This document shows positions 9,579 to 19,883 of a stretch of DNA of 64,000 nt, one piece after another. Origin of the DNA: Rhizobacter sp. Root1238 (GTDB lineage: Bacteria; Pseudomonadota; Gammaproteobacteria; Burkholderiales; Burkholderiaceae_C); the NCBI RefSeq assembly GCF_001425825.1, contig NZ_LMDM01000022.1:1-64000 (forward strand). The letters run 5' to 3'. The notes beneath the pieces are model-generated. The model saw nothing but the letters and a program-made list of their open reading frames with translations. It was not told the origin of the DNA and searched no databases. How positions within the stretch are numbered: the stretch's first letter is position 1; each line of letters begins with the position of its first letter. The translations under genes were made by a program, and so were the position numbers.

Positions 9579-9795
9579 GGCTTCGGCAGGCTCAGCCCGG
9601 CCCTTCGACAGGCTCAGGTCCTTCGACAAGCTCAGGATGATCGGGCCCTTCGACAGGCTCAGGTCCTTCGACAAGCTCAGGATGATCGGGCCCTTCGACA
9701 GGCTCAGGGCGAAAGGGGAGTTTTTTGGCTGGAACGGAATTCTCCGTTCGGGCTGAGCTTGTCGAAGCCCTGCCCTGAGCCTGCCGAAGGGCCCG
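9579..9795. repeat. CTTCGACAGGCTCAG repeat cluster with 45-bp tandem duplication
   Basis: The gap between gntR and the next gene is built of copies of CTTCGACARGCTCAG and its reverse complement. A 45-base unit (9601-9645: two copies of the core plus GATGATCGGG) is repeated exactly at 9646-9690, and a third copy begins at 9691. Reverse-oriented copies follow at about 9742-9795, so the whole can fold into a long hairpin. The same core recurs at 30135-30217 and 49798-49868. This is a dispersed intergenic stem-loop family and not a CRISPR: there are no unique spacers. Confidence 0.85.
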
Positions 9796-9857
9796 TCACC
9801 CACTGCCGTTATGCTTGTCGGCCCCAAAACCCACGCCCACGAAGCGAAGGTATGCCC

Positions 9858-10724
9858 ATGTGGCTGAAAACGTTGTGGAGCCTGCTGCTCACCGTCCCGC
9901 TGTTCGCCGCGGCCGCGCCGCCGGCCGCCCCGCTCGCCACGTTGACCATCGTCGACGGCGAGGCCGTGCTGATCCGTGAGGCTGCCCGCTACGCGCCGGC
10001 CGAAGGCGTGCGGCTGCTGCGCGAGGACATCGTCGAGACCGGCACGCAGGGTCGCCTGCTGCGCATCGAGTTCCCCGACGGCCTGATCGCCGACCTCGGT
10101 CCGGCCACCCGGGTGCAGATCGCGCCGAAGCTGGCCGGCCGCCCGCCGGGCCGCTTCTACCTGCTGCAGGGCTGGGTCAAGGTGACCGCGCCGGCCTCGG
10201 TGACCGGCCCGGTCTTCAACAGCCCGCTGTTCGATGCGAACGCCGTCGCACAGCGCGCCGTCGTTTCGGTGCAGGCGCAGGACGCCTACGTGTTCGCCGA
10301 GGCCGGCGAGGTCGCGCTGGTCGAGCTGCTCGACGGCCGGCCGCTCGGCAACGTCACGCTGAAGGGCGAGCAGTTCCTGACCCGCGCCGGTGCCCCGAAG
10401 GCGAGCATCGCGGCCCGGCCCAGCGCCACCTTCATCCAGCGCGTGCCGAAGGATTTCCTCGACACGCTGCCGTCGCGGCTGGAGCGCTTCAAGACCCGCG
10501 AGGTCGAGCCGGCGCGGCTGTCGGGCATCGCCTATGACGACGTGTCGGCCTGGATCGACGCCGAGGCCGGGCTGCGCGCCGGCTTCGTGCCGCGCTGGAA
10601 GGGCGAGGCGCGCAGCGCCGATTTCAGGCGTGGCCTGGTCGGCACGCTGCGCTCCCACCCGGAATGGGACCGCACGCTGTTCCCCGAGAAATACCTGCCC
10701 AGGAAGGTCGAAACCCGACCCTGA
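9858..10724 (+). CDS. FecR-domain periplasmic protein
   Basis: 288 residues. GAAGG at 9846-9850 favours the ATG at 9858 over the one at 9852. A signal peptide (about residues 1-20, ending AAAAP) leads to a FecR-like beta-rich domain (about 28-150: LTIVDGEAVLIREAARY, a DIVETG step, then RIEFPDGLIADLGPATRVQ). The C-terminal 120 residues are helical and unrecognised. FecR domains are typically periplasmic ligand or signal-binding modules. It is followed in the same direction by the haem-sensor and kinase genes, suggesting a shared signalling role. No sigma factor of the FecI type is nearby. Confidence 0.72.
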   Translation: MWLKTLWSLLLTVPLFAAAAPPAAPLATLTIVDGEAVLIREAARYAPAEGVRLLREDIVETGTQGRLLRIEFPDGLIADLGPATRVQIAPKLAGRPPGRFYLLQGWVKVTAPASVTGPVFNSPLFDANAVAQRAVVSVQAQDAYVFAEAGEVALVELLDGRPLGNVTLKGEQFLTRAGAPKASIAARPSATFIQRVPKDFLDTLPSRLERFKTREVEPARLSGIAYDDVSAWIDAEAGLRAGFVPRWKGEARSADFRRGLVGTLRSHPEWDRTLFPEKYLPRKVETRP

Positions 10725-10789
10725 CGCCGAGGCATGCGTCCGTCCGGCCATCACTCTCGTAAATCCCGGCACCACCCCCAAGAGGCCCC

Positions 10790-11659
10790 ATGAAGCTGCT
10801 GCTCAAATTCAACCTGGTGTTCCTGATCGTGTTCGCGCTCGGCCTGGGCGCCGCCGGCACCATCGCCCGTGGGCTGCTGCAGCAGAACGCCCACGACGAA
10901 GTGCTGGACCGCGCGCGGCTGCTGATGGAGAACGCGCTGGCGGTGAGCTCCTACACCGCGACGCAGATCGCGCCGCTGCTGGAGACGCAGATGAAGTACA
11001 CCTTCCTGCCGCAGTCGGTGCCCGCCTACTCGTCGACCGAGGTGCTGAACACGCTGCGCAAGAACCACCCGGAATACGCCTACAAGCCGGCGATGCTGAA
11101 CCCGACCAACCCGCGCGACCGCGCGCAGGACTGGGAAGAAGACGTGATCCAGCAGTTCAGGCAGAACCCGGAGCGCAGCGAGTTCGTCGGCCAGCGCGCG
11201 ACGCCGTCGGGCCCGGTCACCTACATCGCGCGGCCGATCAAGCTGTCGAACCCGGTGTGCCTGCGCTGCCACAGCACGGTCGACGCGGCACCCAAGCCGA
11301 TGGTCGACAAGTACGGCCCGGCCAACGGCTTCGGCTGGACCATGACCGAGGTGCTGGGCGCGCAGGTGGTGTCGGTGCCGATGTCGGTGCCGCTGGAGCG
11401 CGCCGACCGGGCGTTCCGCGTCGTGATGGCACTGCTGGCGGGGGTGTTCCTGCTGATCGTGCTGGCGCTGAACCTGATGCTGTGGCAGTTGGTGATCCGG
11501 CCGGTGAGCCGGCTGTCGACGCTGTCGGACCGGGTCAGCCTGGGCGAGCTCGACGCGCCGGAGTTCAACACGAAATCGCGTGACGAAATCGGCGTTCTGG
11601 CCGAATCCTTCGCGCGCATGCGCAAGAGCCTGGTTCACGCGCTCAAACTCCTCGAGTAA
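10790..11659 (+). CDS. Membrane haem-sensor protein, DUF3365 (Tll0287-like) plus HAMP
   Basis: 289 residues. TM1 at about 5-27, a periplasmic DUF3365/Tll0287-like domain (about 30-200) with a c-type haem motif CLRCH (Cys157, Cys160, His161), TM2 at about 208-230, and a cytoplasmic HAMP-like helix pair to the end (PVSRLSTLSDRVSLGE, then SRDEIGVLAESFARM). The domain is used as a redox/haem sensor at the N-terminus of kinases and methyl-accepting proteins. Here there is no output domain after HAMP, so the signal must pass to a partner, most simply the Ser/Thr kinase 116 bases downstream. Weak Shine-Dalgarno AGAGG precedes the ATG. Confidence 0.82.
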   Translation: MKLLLKFNLVFLIVFALGLGAAGTIARGLLQQNAHDEVLDRARLLMENALAVSSYTATQIAPLLETQMKYTFLPQSVPAYSSTEVLNTLRKNHPEYAYKPAMLNPTNPRDRAQDWEEDVIQQFRQNPERSEFVGQRATPSGPVTYIARPIKLSNPVCLRCHSTVDAAPKPMVDKYGPANGFGWTMTEVLGAQVVSVPMSVPLERADRAFRVVMALLAGVFLLIVLALNLMLWQLVIRPVSRLSTLSDRVSLGELDAPEFNTKSRDEIGVLAESFARMRKSLVHALKLLE

Positions 11660-11662
11660 GGA

Positions 11663-11753
11663 TGGACCCACCCCCGGAGGCGCTTCGCGCCACCCCCTCA
11701 AGGGGGCGCCCCCAGTGGCCCGGCGAAGCCGGTTCCACGGGGTCCGCTGGGTA
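11663..11753 (+). repeat. Dispersed ~90-100 bp structured intercistronic repeat, copy 1
   Basis: Begins a few bases after the stop codon at 11659 and fills most of the gap to the kinase gene. It holds nested inverted repeats: GGCGC-TTC-GCGCC, CCCCC-TCAA-GGGGG and a GGCGAAGCCGG segment, then CACGGGGTCCGCTGG. Copies with the same order of elements lie in the sense direction after the stop codons at 33017 and 53233. Each separates two co-directional genes. It may act as an mRNA structure or partial terminator; function is unknown. Confidence 0.8.
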
Positions 11754-11775
11754 AATCACTGCATGCAACACCGAC

Positions 11776-13170
11776 ATGAAGCACCCTGAGCAACTCGGCA
11801 AGTACCCGATCACCGGCGTGATCGGCGAAGGCGCCATGGGCGTGGTGTACAAGGCGTTCGACCCGATCATCCAGCGGCCGGTGGCGATCAAGACGATCCG
11901 CAAGCACCTGGTCGGCGAGGACCTGTCGGGCTCGTCCACGGCAGATCGCTTCCGCAACGAAGCGCAGGCGGTCGGGCGCATGTCACACCCGAACATCGTG
12001 CCGATCTACGAGTACGGCGAAGACGACGACACCGCGTTCATCGCGATGGAGTATGTCGAGGGCCGCACGCTGTCGAAGATCCTCGCGGCCACGCCCCGGC
12101 TGCCCGAGGTCGACATCCTGAAGCTGATGGACCAGCTGCTCGACGCACTGGACTGCGCGCACCGCCATGGCGTGTGGCACCGCGACATCAAGCCGGCCAA
12201 CCTGATGGTCACGACGGCCGGCCAGCTGAAGGTGACCGACTTCGGCATCGCGCGCATCGAGTCGCAGGTGCTGACGCAGATGACCTCGACGATCGGCACG
12301 CCCGGCTACATGGCGCCGGAGCAGTACGTCGGCGAGAGCGTCGACCATCGCGTCGACGTGTTCGCGGCCGGCGTGCTGCTGTACGGCATGCTGGTCGGCC
12401 AGTCGCCGTTCCGCGGTTCGCCCGAGGCGGTGATGTACAAGGTGATGAACGACGAGCCGGTCGCGCCGAGCCGCATCGACATCGCGCCGCGGCCGGAGTT
12501 CTACGACGGCATCGTCGCGCGCGCGATGGCGAAGAAGCCGCAGGACCGCTTCGCGAGCGCGGCGCTGTTCCGCCAGGCGCTCGCGAAGCGCGTGCTGCCG
12601 GTCACCGACGACGAATCCGAAACGACCATCATCATGGCGCCGCCGCGCGTGGCCGCGCCGCCATCGGCCGACCCGCATGCGCCGACGGTGGTGATGTCGG
12701 CCGGATCGGCCCGCACGACCACGCCGCTGACCGGCTGGGATCCGCAGGCGCTGGCGCGCGTCGAGCTGGCGCTGGCCTCGTTCGTCGGGCCGGTCGCGAA
12801 GGTGCTGGTGCGCAACGCGGCGCGTTTCAGCACCGACCTGCCGAGCCTGGCGGCCAAGGTCTGCGAGCACCTGGGCAGCGATGCCGACCGGGCGCGCTTC
12901 ACCGCGAAGCTCGGCGCGACCGGCACGCAGGCGCTGCAGCATCCGGCGAACCCGTCGCTGCCGACCGGCCACCACGCGCTGACCGACGAGATGGTCACGC
13001 AGTCGCGCAAGGTGCTGACGGCGCACCTCGGGCCGATCGCCGGGGTGCTGGTGAAGAAGGCGCTGGCGAAGGCGCAGTCGCAGGAGCAGTTCATCGCGCT
13101 GCTGGCGGAGAACGCGGCAGCGGGGAAGGAACGGGAGAAGTTGATCGAGGCGCTGCGGCGCGGGGTTTAG
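11776..13170 (+). CDS. Soluble eukaryotic-type serine/threonine protein kinase
   Basis: 464 residues. Kinase domain about 10-275: glycine loop VIGEGAMGVVYKA, ATP-binding Lys39 (VAIK), catalytic loop HRDIKPANLM with Asp137, DFG at 155-157 and GYMAPEQY of the activation segment. All catalytic residues are present, so it should be active. There is no transmembrane helix. A Thr/Pro-rich linker (TTIIMAPP) leads to a C-terminal region of about 140 residues holding two similar helical repeats (FVGPVAKVLVRNAAR and LGPIAGVLVKKALAK), perhaps a regulatory or docking module. Its gene follows the haem sensor, a likely upstream input. Confidence 0.93.
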   Translation: MKHPEQLGKYPITGVIGEGAMGVVYKAFDPIIQRPVAIKTIRKHLVGEDLSGSSTADRFRNEAQAVGRMSHPNIVPIYEYGEDDDTAFIAMEYVEGRTLSKILAATPRLPEVDILKLMDQLLDALDCAHRHGVWHRDIKPANLMVTTAGQLKVTDFGIARIESQVLTQMTSTIGTPGYMAPEQYVGESVDHRVDVFAAGVLLYGMLVGQSPFRGSPEAVMYKVMNDEPVAPSRIDIAPRPEFYDGIVARAMAKKPQDRFASAALFRQALAKRVLPVTDDESETTIIMAPPRVAAPPSADPHAPTVVMSAGSARTTTPLTGWDPQALARVELALASFVGPVAKVLVRNAARFSTDLPSLAAKVCEHLGSDADRARFTAKLGATGTQALQHPANPSLPTGHHALTDEMVTQSRKVLTAHLGPIAGVLVKKALAKAQSQEQFIALLAENAAAGKEREKLIEALRRGV

Positions 13171-13246
13171 TTCAAGGGGCAATCGCGTCTCATCAAAGCG
13201 TTTGGTATGCAACCTCTCGCTTGCGTGCCGGTCAGTACTCCGTCAC

Positions 13247-16200
13247 CTACTGACGAGATGCCACCACCTCCCGAACACGCTCACACGCCGCCGGCAGGTG
13301 GTGTCGAACGAGTAGTTCGTTCACGACAACGACCGACCACTTCGCCGTAGCAAGAAGCCGCTCTTGGACTGATTCATTGAGCGCTACATCTCCCGACAAC
13401 GGGGCCGAGAGTAAGACGGCGACAGTAGTTCCATCGACGCGAGTCGCGACGATGGGGACCAGCCCGATCGACGGCACGTCTACGTCACGCGCATAGGTCT
13501 CGCCGTCTGCCTGCTGCTGAAGCGAAGCCAGCAACAGGCCAGTTGCCGCCGCAATCCGTTTCCCGTCGAACTGCGGCACCCTGCCAGTCTGAAGGTGCTC
13601 CAGCAGTTCCGCTCCAACGTGTCGGTCCAGCAGACGATGCTCGATCTTGTTCTTGAAGCTTCGCAGGCAGCGATAGCAGGAGGAGTCGCATCCATCTGCG
13701 CAGTTTCGCATCACGTCCAACGCTAGCGAGAAAAGCGTCTGCGAATCAGCGGCGGCCAGACGAGCGAAACCCGCGCCACCGGGGAGCGTGTCGTACAGGA
13801 AGACTTCCGCCTGAAGCCCCTCTCGGCCAGCGGAGTCTTCGGTAATCGCGGGTCGGTACTCCGCCAGGACCTCACCGGGTTCAACGCCGAGCATCGACGC
13901 TGCGGCCTTTGCCAGCGCCTCGCAAGTGGTGCGAAGCGCTACGTTGGCCGGGTAGGTGCCGGGACGGAGTTCTAGGGGTCGAGCGAGCTGGAGAGAAAAC
14001 AAGGCCACGTCTGTGATGAACTGTGTTCCCAGCACCAGATGCCTAGTGGCGTGGGTGCCATCACAAATACTCTCCTTGTCCGGATAGGGCTTCGTGTGCG
14101 GGCTTCTGAGCCTCGGAGTTGGGTCAGTCTCAGCTTGTATGCCTCCACACCATGAGCAGTAGGTGTACCCCTTCTTTTCGGGGCCTGTATTGGAGACGAG
14201 TAGATGCTGTCGAGACGGGAACACGCGGACGCGCTCGTTAACCCCCAGCCAGCTTGCGTCCGCGGCTGGAGTCGGAATCATCAACTTGGCGCGGGTCGCG
14301 TACGAAGTCTCAGGCGAGTCATCCGGTGAAGTCACCGGAGGGCGGTTGTAGGGATGAGCGAACCCTGGTGGCCTCATCCAGTACTGAGCGGGCCCGAAGG
14401 TTCCCGCGTCGCCGCAAGCAATGCAGTCACTAACGGTTCCTCGCGAAACGATTGAAAGATCCTTGGTCTCTGCAAAGCCACAGGTACTGCACTCCCGATA
14501 GCTCATTCGCTCCTTGTAGGCCTTAAAGCGCTCCGATCGCATAGGCGAGTAGACCGCGGCAGAGGTGTAGCACTTGTTGGCAATCCAGACCTCTTTCCCC
14601 GGCGCGTACTGGGACAGCGCAATGGGCAGGCTTTGGCTCGGAGAGAACCTTGCGACGTGACGAAAGCTGTTCGACTTCTCGTCGAAGACTGTGAACGTTG
14701 CGACGTCGGTAGGAAATGCGTAGCGCGGAAGACTTCCGAAGTACAAGAGGCGGTTCAATAGCGTCGCCGGAGCGGCACCAACAGTCGGACGCTCTTCGCC
14801 CTCTTCAAATCCGTTCTCGCCCTCTATCGCATTAACCTCCTCGTTCTCGTCCTTGCGCTCCGAGGTGGCGTCCGACTCAGAGTCGGCCAGCGCTGTATCA
14901 ATTGCGCGAAGGCAGTCCTCAACGAAGTCAGACACCAGGCTCTCTCTAGCATCGCCTAACTCCAGCGGCAACCAATCACGAAGCGAATGCTGAAGGCTCT
15001 CTGTGTTGTCAACAAGCCATGCTTCAAAGTCGCCACGATTCAGTCGCCCGGAAGGAGACTTGAAGTCCGCTACCGTTCCAAGCACAGAGAAGAGGTCCTG
15101 TGCGTCGGCAGGGTTGACAGCTTGAATCCGTGCTTGGTGATAGGACTGCAGCAGAAAGGCGCGGACATGGCGTTTTGCTATGTCGGCATTCGCGAGAGCC
15201 AGCTTCGGGTCAACGACCTTCCCGCTCACCATGCCCTGCGGATTTGAAAAGTAATGCTCATCGTGGCTGTCTGCACTTCCGAACGAGACGACGGTCGCCA
15301 CTGCATTTCCGCGTCGACCCGCCCGGCCGGCGCGCTGTTGATAGTTTGCCCGTCCCGGCGGCATGTTTCTCAAAGCAACCCCGGAGAGTGCGCCGATGTC
15401 GATGCCAACCTCCATGGTTGTGGTGCTTGATAGGACATCGATTGCTGTAGGGCTTCGAACAATCCCGTTCCAGATCAGTTCGACATCCTGAAACAGCAGT
15501 TCATGCTCTTCAGCCCTTGAGAACGCCTCTTCACTTCCCACAGAATTCAACTGCGCCGTATGTTCTGCGGCGATCAACGATAGCAAAGGCGCACCGTTCT
15601 TGGTTTCTATGATTGGCTTGCGATAGTTGCCCTTGCGCGCCACGAAAGCAGCGTCGCCGTCAGGATCCAAGTGCGCAATGCGATCACTACCGCAGTCCAG
15701 ACAACGGGGTAGAGCCGAAACCGGGCGATGGACTGACTTGCACGTGGAGCAACGCTGCCAACTCCCGCCAAACCGAAGGGCAAGGTTGCTTGCCAAAATT
15801 CGCCGCTGGCCGGCTTCGACTTCCGCAGTCAACTCGGTCATCAGCTTAGGAAGCCAATCGTTGGTGAAAGCTTTAACCAGACCCTTGCTCGCGAGGAACT
15901 TCTTCATCGGCTCGAAGCTACCCTTGTGGGACTTCACAGAAGTCCCCGACACATGGCTGCGCTGCCACCACGACTCTGGCATGTCACGCATCCAAATGCC
16001 CGCACCTGGTGATCTCCACCAACACCTCAACCACGCCTCGACCAGTTCAAGCTTCTGCTCAGCACTTACAGCTACTTCCGGAATATCCGGGAGCTCGGAT
16101 AGCTTCTTGAGCTTGTCGCTCCTAAGGGAAACGGAGGCGAGCGCTAATGATTCAAGGCCAAGGTGCTTGTCGAAGAGTGATTTATAGATGTCCTCGAGCA

Positions 16201-16498
16201 ACGACGATGGCGACTTTTCGGCTTTCATGTCGAGCCACAGCTCGAACAATTGGTCATCATCCTGCTCGACTTTCCCTGCGAGGGCCTTCCTCACTTTGTA
16301 GGCGCCTGCGAGCGATTCCCCTGGTACGAGCTCGGGCCGGAGGCGCACATTGCGTGTTACAGATGCCAGCAATACGGCGAGATAGGCATCATCCAAACTG
16401 AGCCTCTGCTGGATTGCCTTTACTTCGCCCAACTGCTCAAAGCCGAGAACGAGCATCGGCCTCAGCGCATCCCGCGTCGAATACATCTGAAGGTTGGG
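13247..16498 (-). pseudogene. druE: DruE-like helicase, C-terminal part (after frameshift)
   Basis: About 1083 residues continuing the helicase begun at 18791, but in another frame. It starts in sense at PNLQMYSTRDALRPM just after the shift; codons further upstream in this frame are not native. It has a zinc-ribbon-like pair (CSTCK then CLDCG), helicase motif V (TTTMEVGIDIGALSG) and motif VI (NYQQRAGRAGRRG), and a C-terminal DUF1998 domain with a Cys cluster (CADGCDSSCYRCLRSF) around 13,650-13,720. DUF1998 helicases occur in Druantia, DISARM and related defence systems. Without frame restoration this half lacks the ATPase Walker motifs and a proper start. Confidence 0.8.
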
Positions 16499-18791
16499 CC
16501 AACCTCGCCGCGACCTGGCGCGAATCCGAGAACGCAAGCACCTTCCTCCCTTGAAGCGGTGCGAACGACGTGCTCGCCTGCTGGCCGGGTGGTTGAACCT
16601 GGAGCTGCCGAGAAACCAAAGCCTGGAACGGCTGGTCGCCCTTTGTTTGATGGTCCTGAACCGTTGAACGGGCGAACGCCGCGGTTCCGCCGCAAATGCC
16701 GCATGGCACGAACTCGCCTCGCGCCTCGGCCCTTGTGTCTTGGTTGCCATCGTCATCGCTCGCGCCGGACCTGCGGTCGCGGCGGACAAATACATCCCGC
16801 CTGCGAAGCCCTTCGACGTTCGGGTCCAGCGCGGCGGTAACTAGATCAAGGCTCTTTACCTCTACGACGTCTTCCCGAAGCGGCTCTTCCAGCAGCAGGT
16901 CGAGCGGGAAAAGTGGCTCGACATCCCCGGTGCTCAAGCGGAGCTTGCTTCCTGGATGGCTCCAGAGGTGGCGAGGCGTCTCAATACTGTCGGTGTAGCC
17001 GCGGGCATAGGACGATCCACAGTTCCTGCAGGTGAAGTACTCCAGTACTTGAGCGCCACAACCGCAGCGTTCCCGAGGTTGGGAATACAGCCTTCCGCAG
17101 ATGCCACTCCTCTCGTCGTCGGTCAAGTCGCTGCAGTCTGCATCAAGGCAGACCCACAGCCCCGGCAGGCCCCTGAAGAAGTTGTGAATTCGGCATGGCA
17201 GCAGTCCAGCCGCGGTGGGGGTGGGGCGAGCAACGCTGCCAAGTGCGAGGAGGGCCGTGACCGCACGGTCGGCCACCTCTGACGAGGAGTCGGGGAATAT
17301 AACTCGCGCCAGCTCCTCCAACGGCATGGCGTTTCCCATCGTCAGATTGACCAACTGTCCAAGCGGAGGGAAGCCGACGAGGGCCGCGTACAGATCACGT
17401 TCAACTTCGCCCGTTTCCGCAACATTACAGTAGGCTAGGAGCTTCTTCACCGCCAGCTTACGAAGCGTCGGAGGGCCGTAGAACCCATCTAAGTCTACGT
17501 TTGCCAACACCTTGGCGTCCTCGTCACTGCCGCAATCAGCGTGTTCGGCTTCAGCGAGGTCACCTGTAATGGCCACGAACGTCGTTTCAGAAGCGCCGCT
17601 CAGTTGAGCGCCGAACGAAGGGGCATAAGACTTCTCGTCGAAGCTAGCCGTTGCACAGATGACTTGCAGCCGTTCAGTTTTAATCCCCAGCCTAGCTCTT
17701 AGACGCCTGAGCAGAAGTCCAACCTCTGCGCCTGGCGCCCCTCTGTACAGATGAGCCTCGTCCAGAACTACAAGAAAGGTCTCATCTGGATTTTTTTTCA
17801 ACCACTCTGCCGTCCTGTCGAATATCGACCTTTCAATAGGCCGCATGAGCATGTACTCGAGCATCGAATAGTTGGTGACCAGCAGGTCTGGCGGCGCGGC
17901 CTGCACTTCATGCCGGGTGACCAATTCGACGTCCAGCGGCTGCGTTACCGCCCTCGCGGGCTTCTTGTCCTTGTCCTCCCAAAGGGACTTCTTCTCGCCG
18001 AACCACTTGAGCAAGTCAGGCTTTGCCGGCCATTTTCCACGCGACTTGAGTTCGCGTTTCAGGTCGGTGGCCAGTTGATGATCAGGGTCGGCACCATTTC
18101 TCGCCGCCCGCTCCAGGTCAACATAGAACTCCTCGAAGGACTTGAGGCGAGTCTGGTCTTTCTTGCGTGTCCTCACCCCCGCATATGGAGTGCGGCTGGT
18201 GTACCGCGCAAACCGAGCGGGGCGTCCGGACCAATTCGAGAAGAGTTCGGCCAGCCGCGGGTCTCCGAACATGGCTCGCAGGCGGCCGAGTTGGTCGTTG
18301 ACCAGTGCATTCATCGGATACAGGATGAGCGCTCGCATGGCTGGCTGGTCACGAAACGCCCCCGGGCTCTCGGAGGCTTCGCGCGCGAGTTTTCCGAGGA
18401 TGGGCAACAAGAACGACTCGGTTTTTCCGGAGCCAGTACCCGTCATGATGACAAGGTTCCGACGCTCAACTAGGCAACTGGCGATGGCTTGAACTTGGTG
18501 CGTGTACGCCGGATCGTGAATCACTCTTGGCTGACCGGCACTCTCGTTGGCCAGGAGTTCGAATGCCTCAAGTGCTCCCGCCGGGAGCCCTTTGATAGCT
18601 CGAAGCTTGTTGCTCGAGCGGTACTTCGGTGTCGACTCGATGTATGGAATTTGATGAATAACGCCGGGAGAGGCAAGAAGCCTTCTTCGCTGCGCGATCA
18701 GCTTCGGATCTGCGATGTGGTACGTGGCCTCTATGTAGTCCTTGAGCGCCGTGTGAAGCTGTTCGATGGTCTCGTGAATCGTTGCGCTCAT
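16437..18791 (-). pseudogene. druE: DruE-like helicase, N-terminal part (before frameshift)
   Basis: ATG at 18791, nine bases after the previous gene. It contains the first RecA lobe of a superfamily 2 helicase: Walker A GTGSGKT at 118-124, motif Ia region LILYPMNALVNDQ, DEAH box in VVLDEAHLYRG and motif III ICATASF. A Cys-rich ribbon follows (CGCGAQVLEYFTCRNCG, about 560-580). The conserved sequence runs to KVLAFSDSRQVAARL (about 765) and then becomes 20 out-of-frame residues to a stop at 16437. The family is normally one protein of about 1,800-2,100 residues; joining the halves gives about 1,848. Together they would be the DruE motor. Confidence 0.82.
16494..16503 (-). other. Frameshift junction inside druE
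   Basis: On the minus strand the reading AGG TTG GCC CAA leaves the conserved protein, while the +1 reading TGG CCC AAC resumes it (PNLQMYS). Restoring the expected RLAPNLQ order would need two extra bases, most simply C5 in place of the C3 run at 16496-16498. This could be a real inactivating deletion, an assembly error at a C run, or +1 frameshifting at a CCC codon. The sequence alone cannot decide. Confidence 0.75.
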
Positions 18792-18800
18792 GTCTCCTCC

Positions 18801-19883
18801 TTAGCTTGTCCTCTTGAGCCAAAGCCGTTGCTCAAGGAAGCCACTGGCTTCGCCTAGCAATTCCGCTGGCACCTGAAAGCTGCAGATGCTCTTCTGACGG
18901 GTTACCTGTTGCCCCAGCACCAGTAGGCGTCGGTGTGCCCAAAGCGGAACCGGGAACAGTATGTCGAGATACACCGCTGAAGAGTCTTGGCGTACGCGAA
19001 ACCTCTGCGGCCGCCCGCGTACGGCGTCAAGCGCAAGCTGAGTTGTCCAGGCTTCGTCACACCCTCTGAATGACGAGCCTGGCGAAGGGAGAAGCGCGCT
19101 CTGAACAACTCGACCGCCGTTCAACTCGGCGAGCATCCACTGCCAATTTCCGTAGGCTTTAGGGCGTCTGGCGATGAACAGACCGCTCTTGCTTCCGGGC
19201 ACACCCCAACAGGCTGAGTAGATTCCGTCGCCGGCACTATCGAAGATTTCCAACCCGTCGATAACAGCATCTACTGGTTCAGTCGCCTTCAAGCGCTTCT
19301 TTGCCGCGGAGAGGAAGTTGGTTGCGGATTGGCCGACCGGTTCTCGAAGCCACGCCTGCACGGAGAGCTCGCGCAACCCTGCCACGCGAAGAGTGGCCTC
19401 CAACGCCTCACCAGACAGGGCTGTGACCCGTCGGGACGCTCCCTCGTGAACGACACGCCCTCGTAGTGCGGGTAGCCCTTCCAATTCTTCCTCGTTCGCA
19501 ACGCCGAAGAGCTGTGCGACCCCTTCAGAGAGCATCGCGAATGACGGGGGCGCTGGGAATAGCCAGCCTTTGGGCAACTCTTCAGCATAGGTCACCTGGC
19601 CGGGCTCCAGAAGGTCGCCGGTGGCAATCAGAGACTCAAGAACCTCCGTTAGTCGGACTGACACTTTGGAAGACTCTGCAACTAGGCCCCTCAGGCACCG
19701 CTCAGCTTCTCTCAGCAGGGCGAAGGGCCGGCAGGGGCAGGTGGACCAAGCGACAGCTCTGAGCAACTGAGCCAGCATCGCTGCGTCAACTGCCTGGCCG
19801 TCCTTTGCCGGCGCGAGATCCAGTGCCGCGCGAGCGTTTGAGAGAACCTGGTCTGGCGAAATCAGTCTCACAGCTATACCCAA
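18801..19883 (-). CDS. Unrecognised protein of the Druantia-like operon (360 aa)
   Basis: 360 residues if a TTG at 19883 is used; a GTG at 19871 gives 356 and is equally plausible, as neither has a clear Shine-Dalgarno. I recognise no domain. The N-terminal half is helical (SNARAALDLAPAKDGQAVDA, then RLTEVLESLIATGDLLE, possibly a winged-helix fold). The C-terminal half looks beta-rich (SGLFIARRPKAYGNWQWML, ending QVPAELLGEASGFLEQRLWL). It sits between the large DruH-like gene, which it overlaps by 10 bases, and the helicase, nine bases on. Its size is near that of DruD of type I Druantia, but I cannot assert homology. Confidence 0.7.
   Translation of the reverse strand: MGIAVRLISPDQVLSNARAALDLAPAKDGQAVDAAMLAQLLRAVAWSTCPCRPFALLREAERCLRGLVAESSKVSVRLTEVLESLIATGDLLEPGQVTYAEELPKGWLFPAPPSFAMLSEGVAQLFGVANEEELEGLPALRGRVVHEGASRRVTALSGEALEATLRVAGLRELSVQAWLREPVGQSATNFLSAAKKRLKATEPVDAVIDGLEIFDSAGDGIYSACWGVPGSKSGLFIARRPKAYGNWQWMLAELNGGRVVQSALLPSPGSSFRGCDEAWTTQLALDAVRGRPQRFRVRQDSSAVYLDILFPVPLWAHRRLLVLGQQVTRQKSICSFQVPAELLGEASGFLEQRLWLKRTS

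Noticed and set aside
9601-9708. Possible CRISPR array
   Set aside because: The 45-base unit is tandem without unique spacers, and its core occurs elsewhere as an inverted stem-loop.
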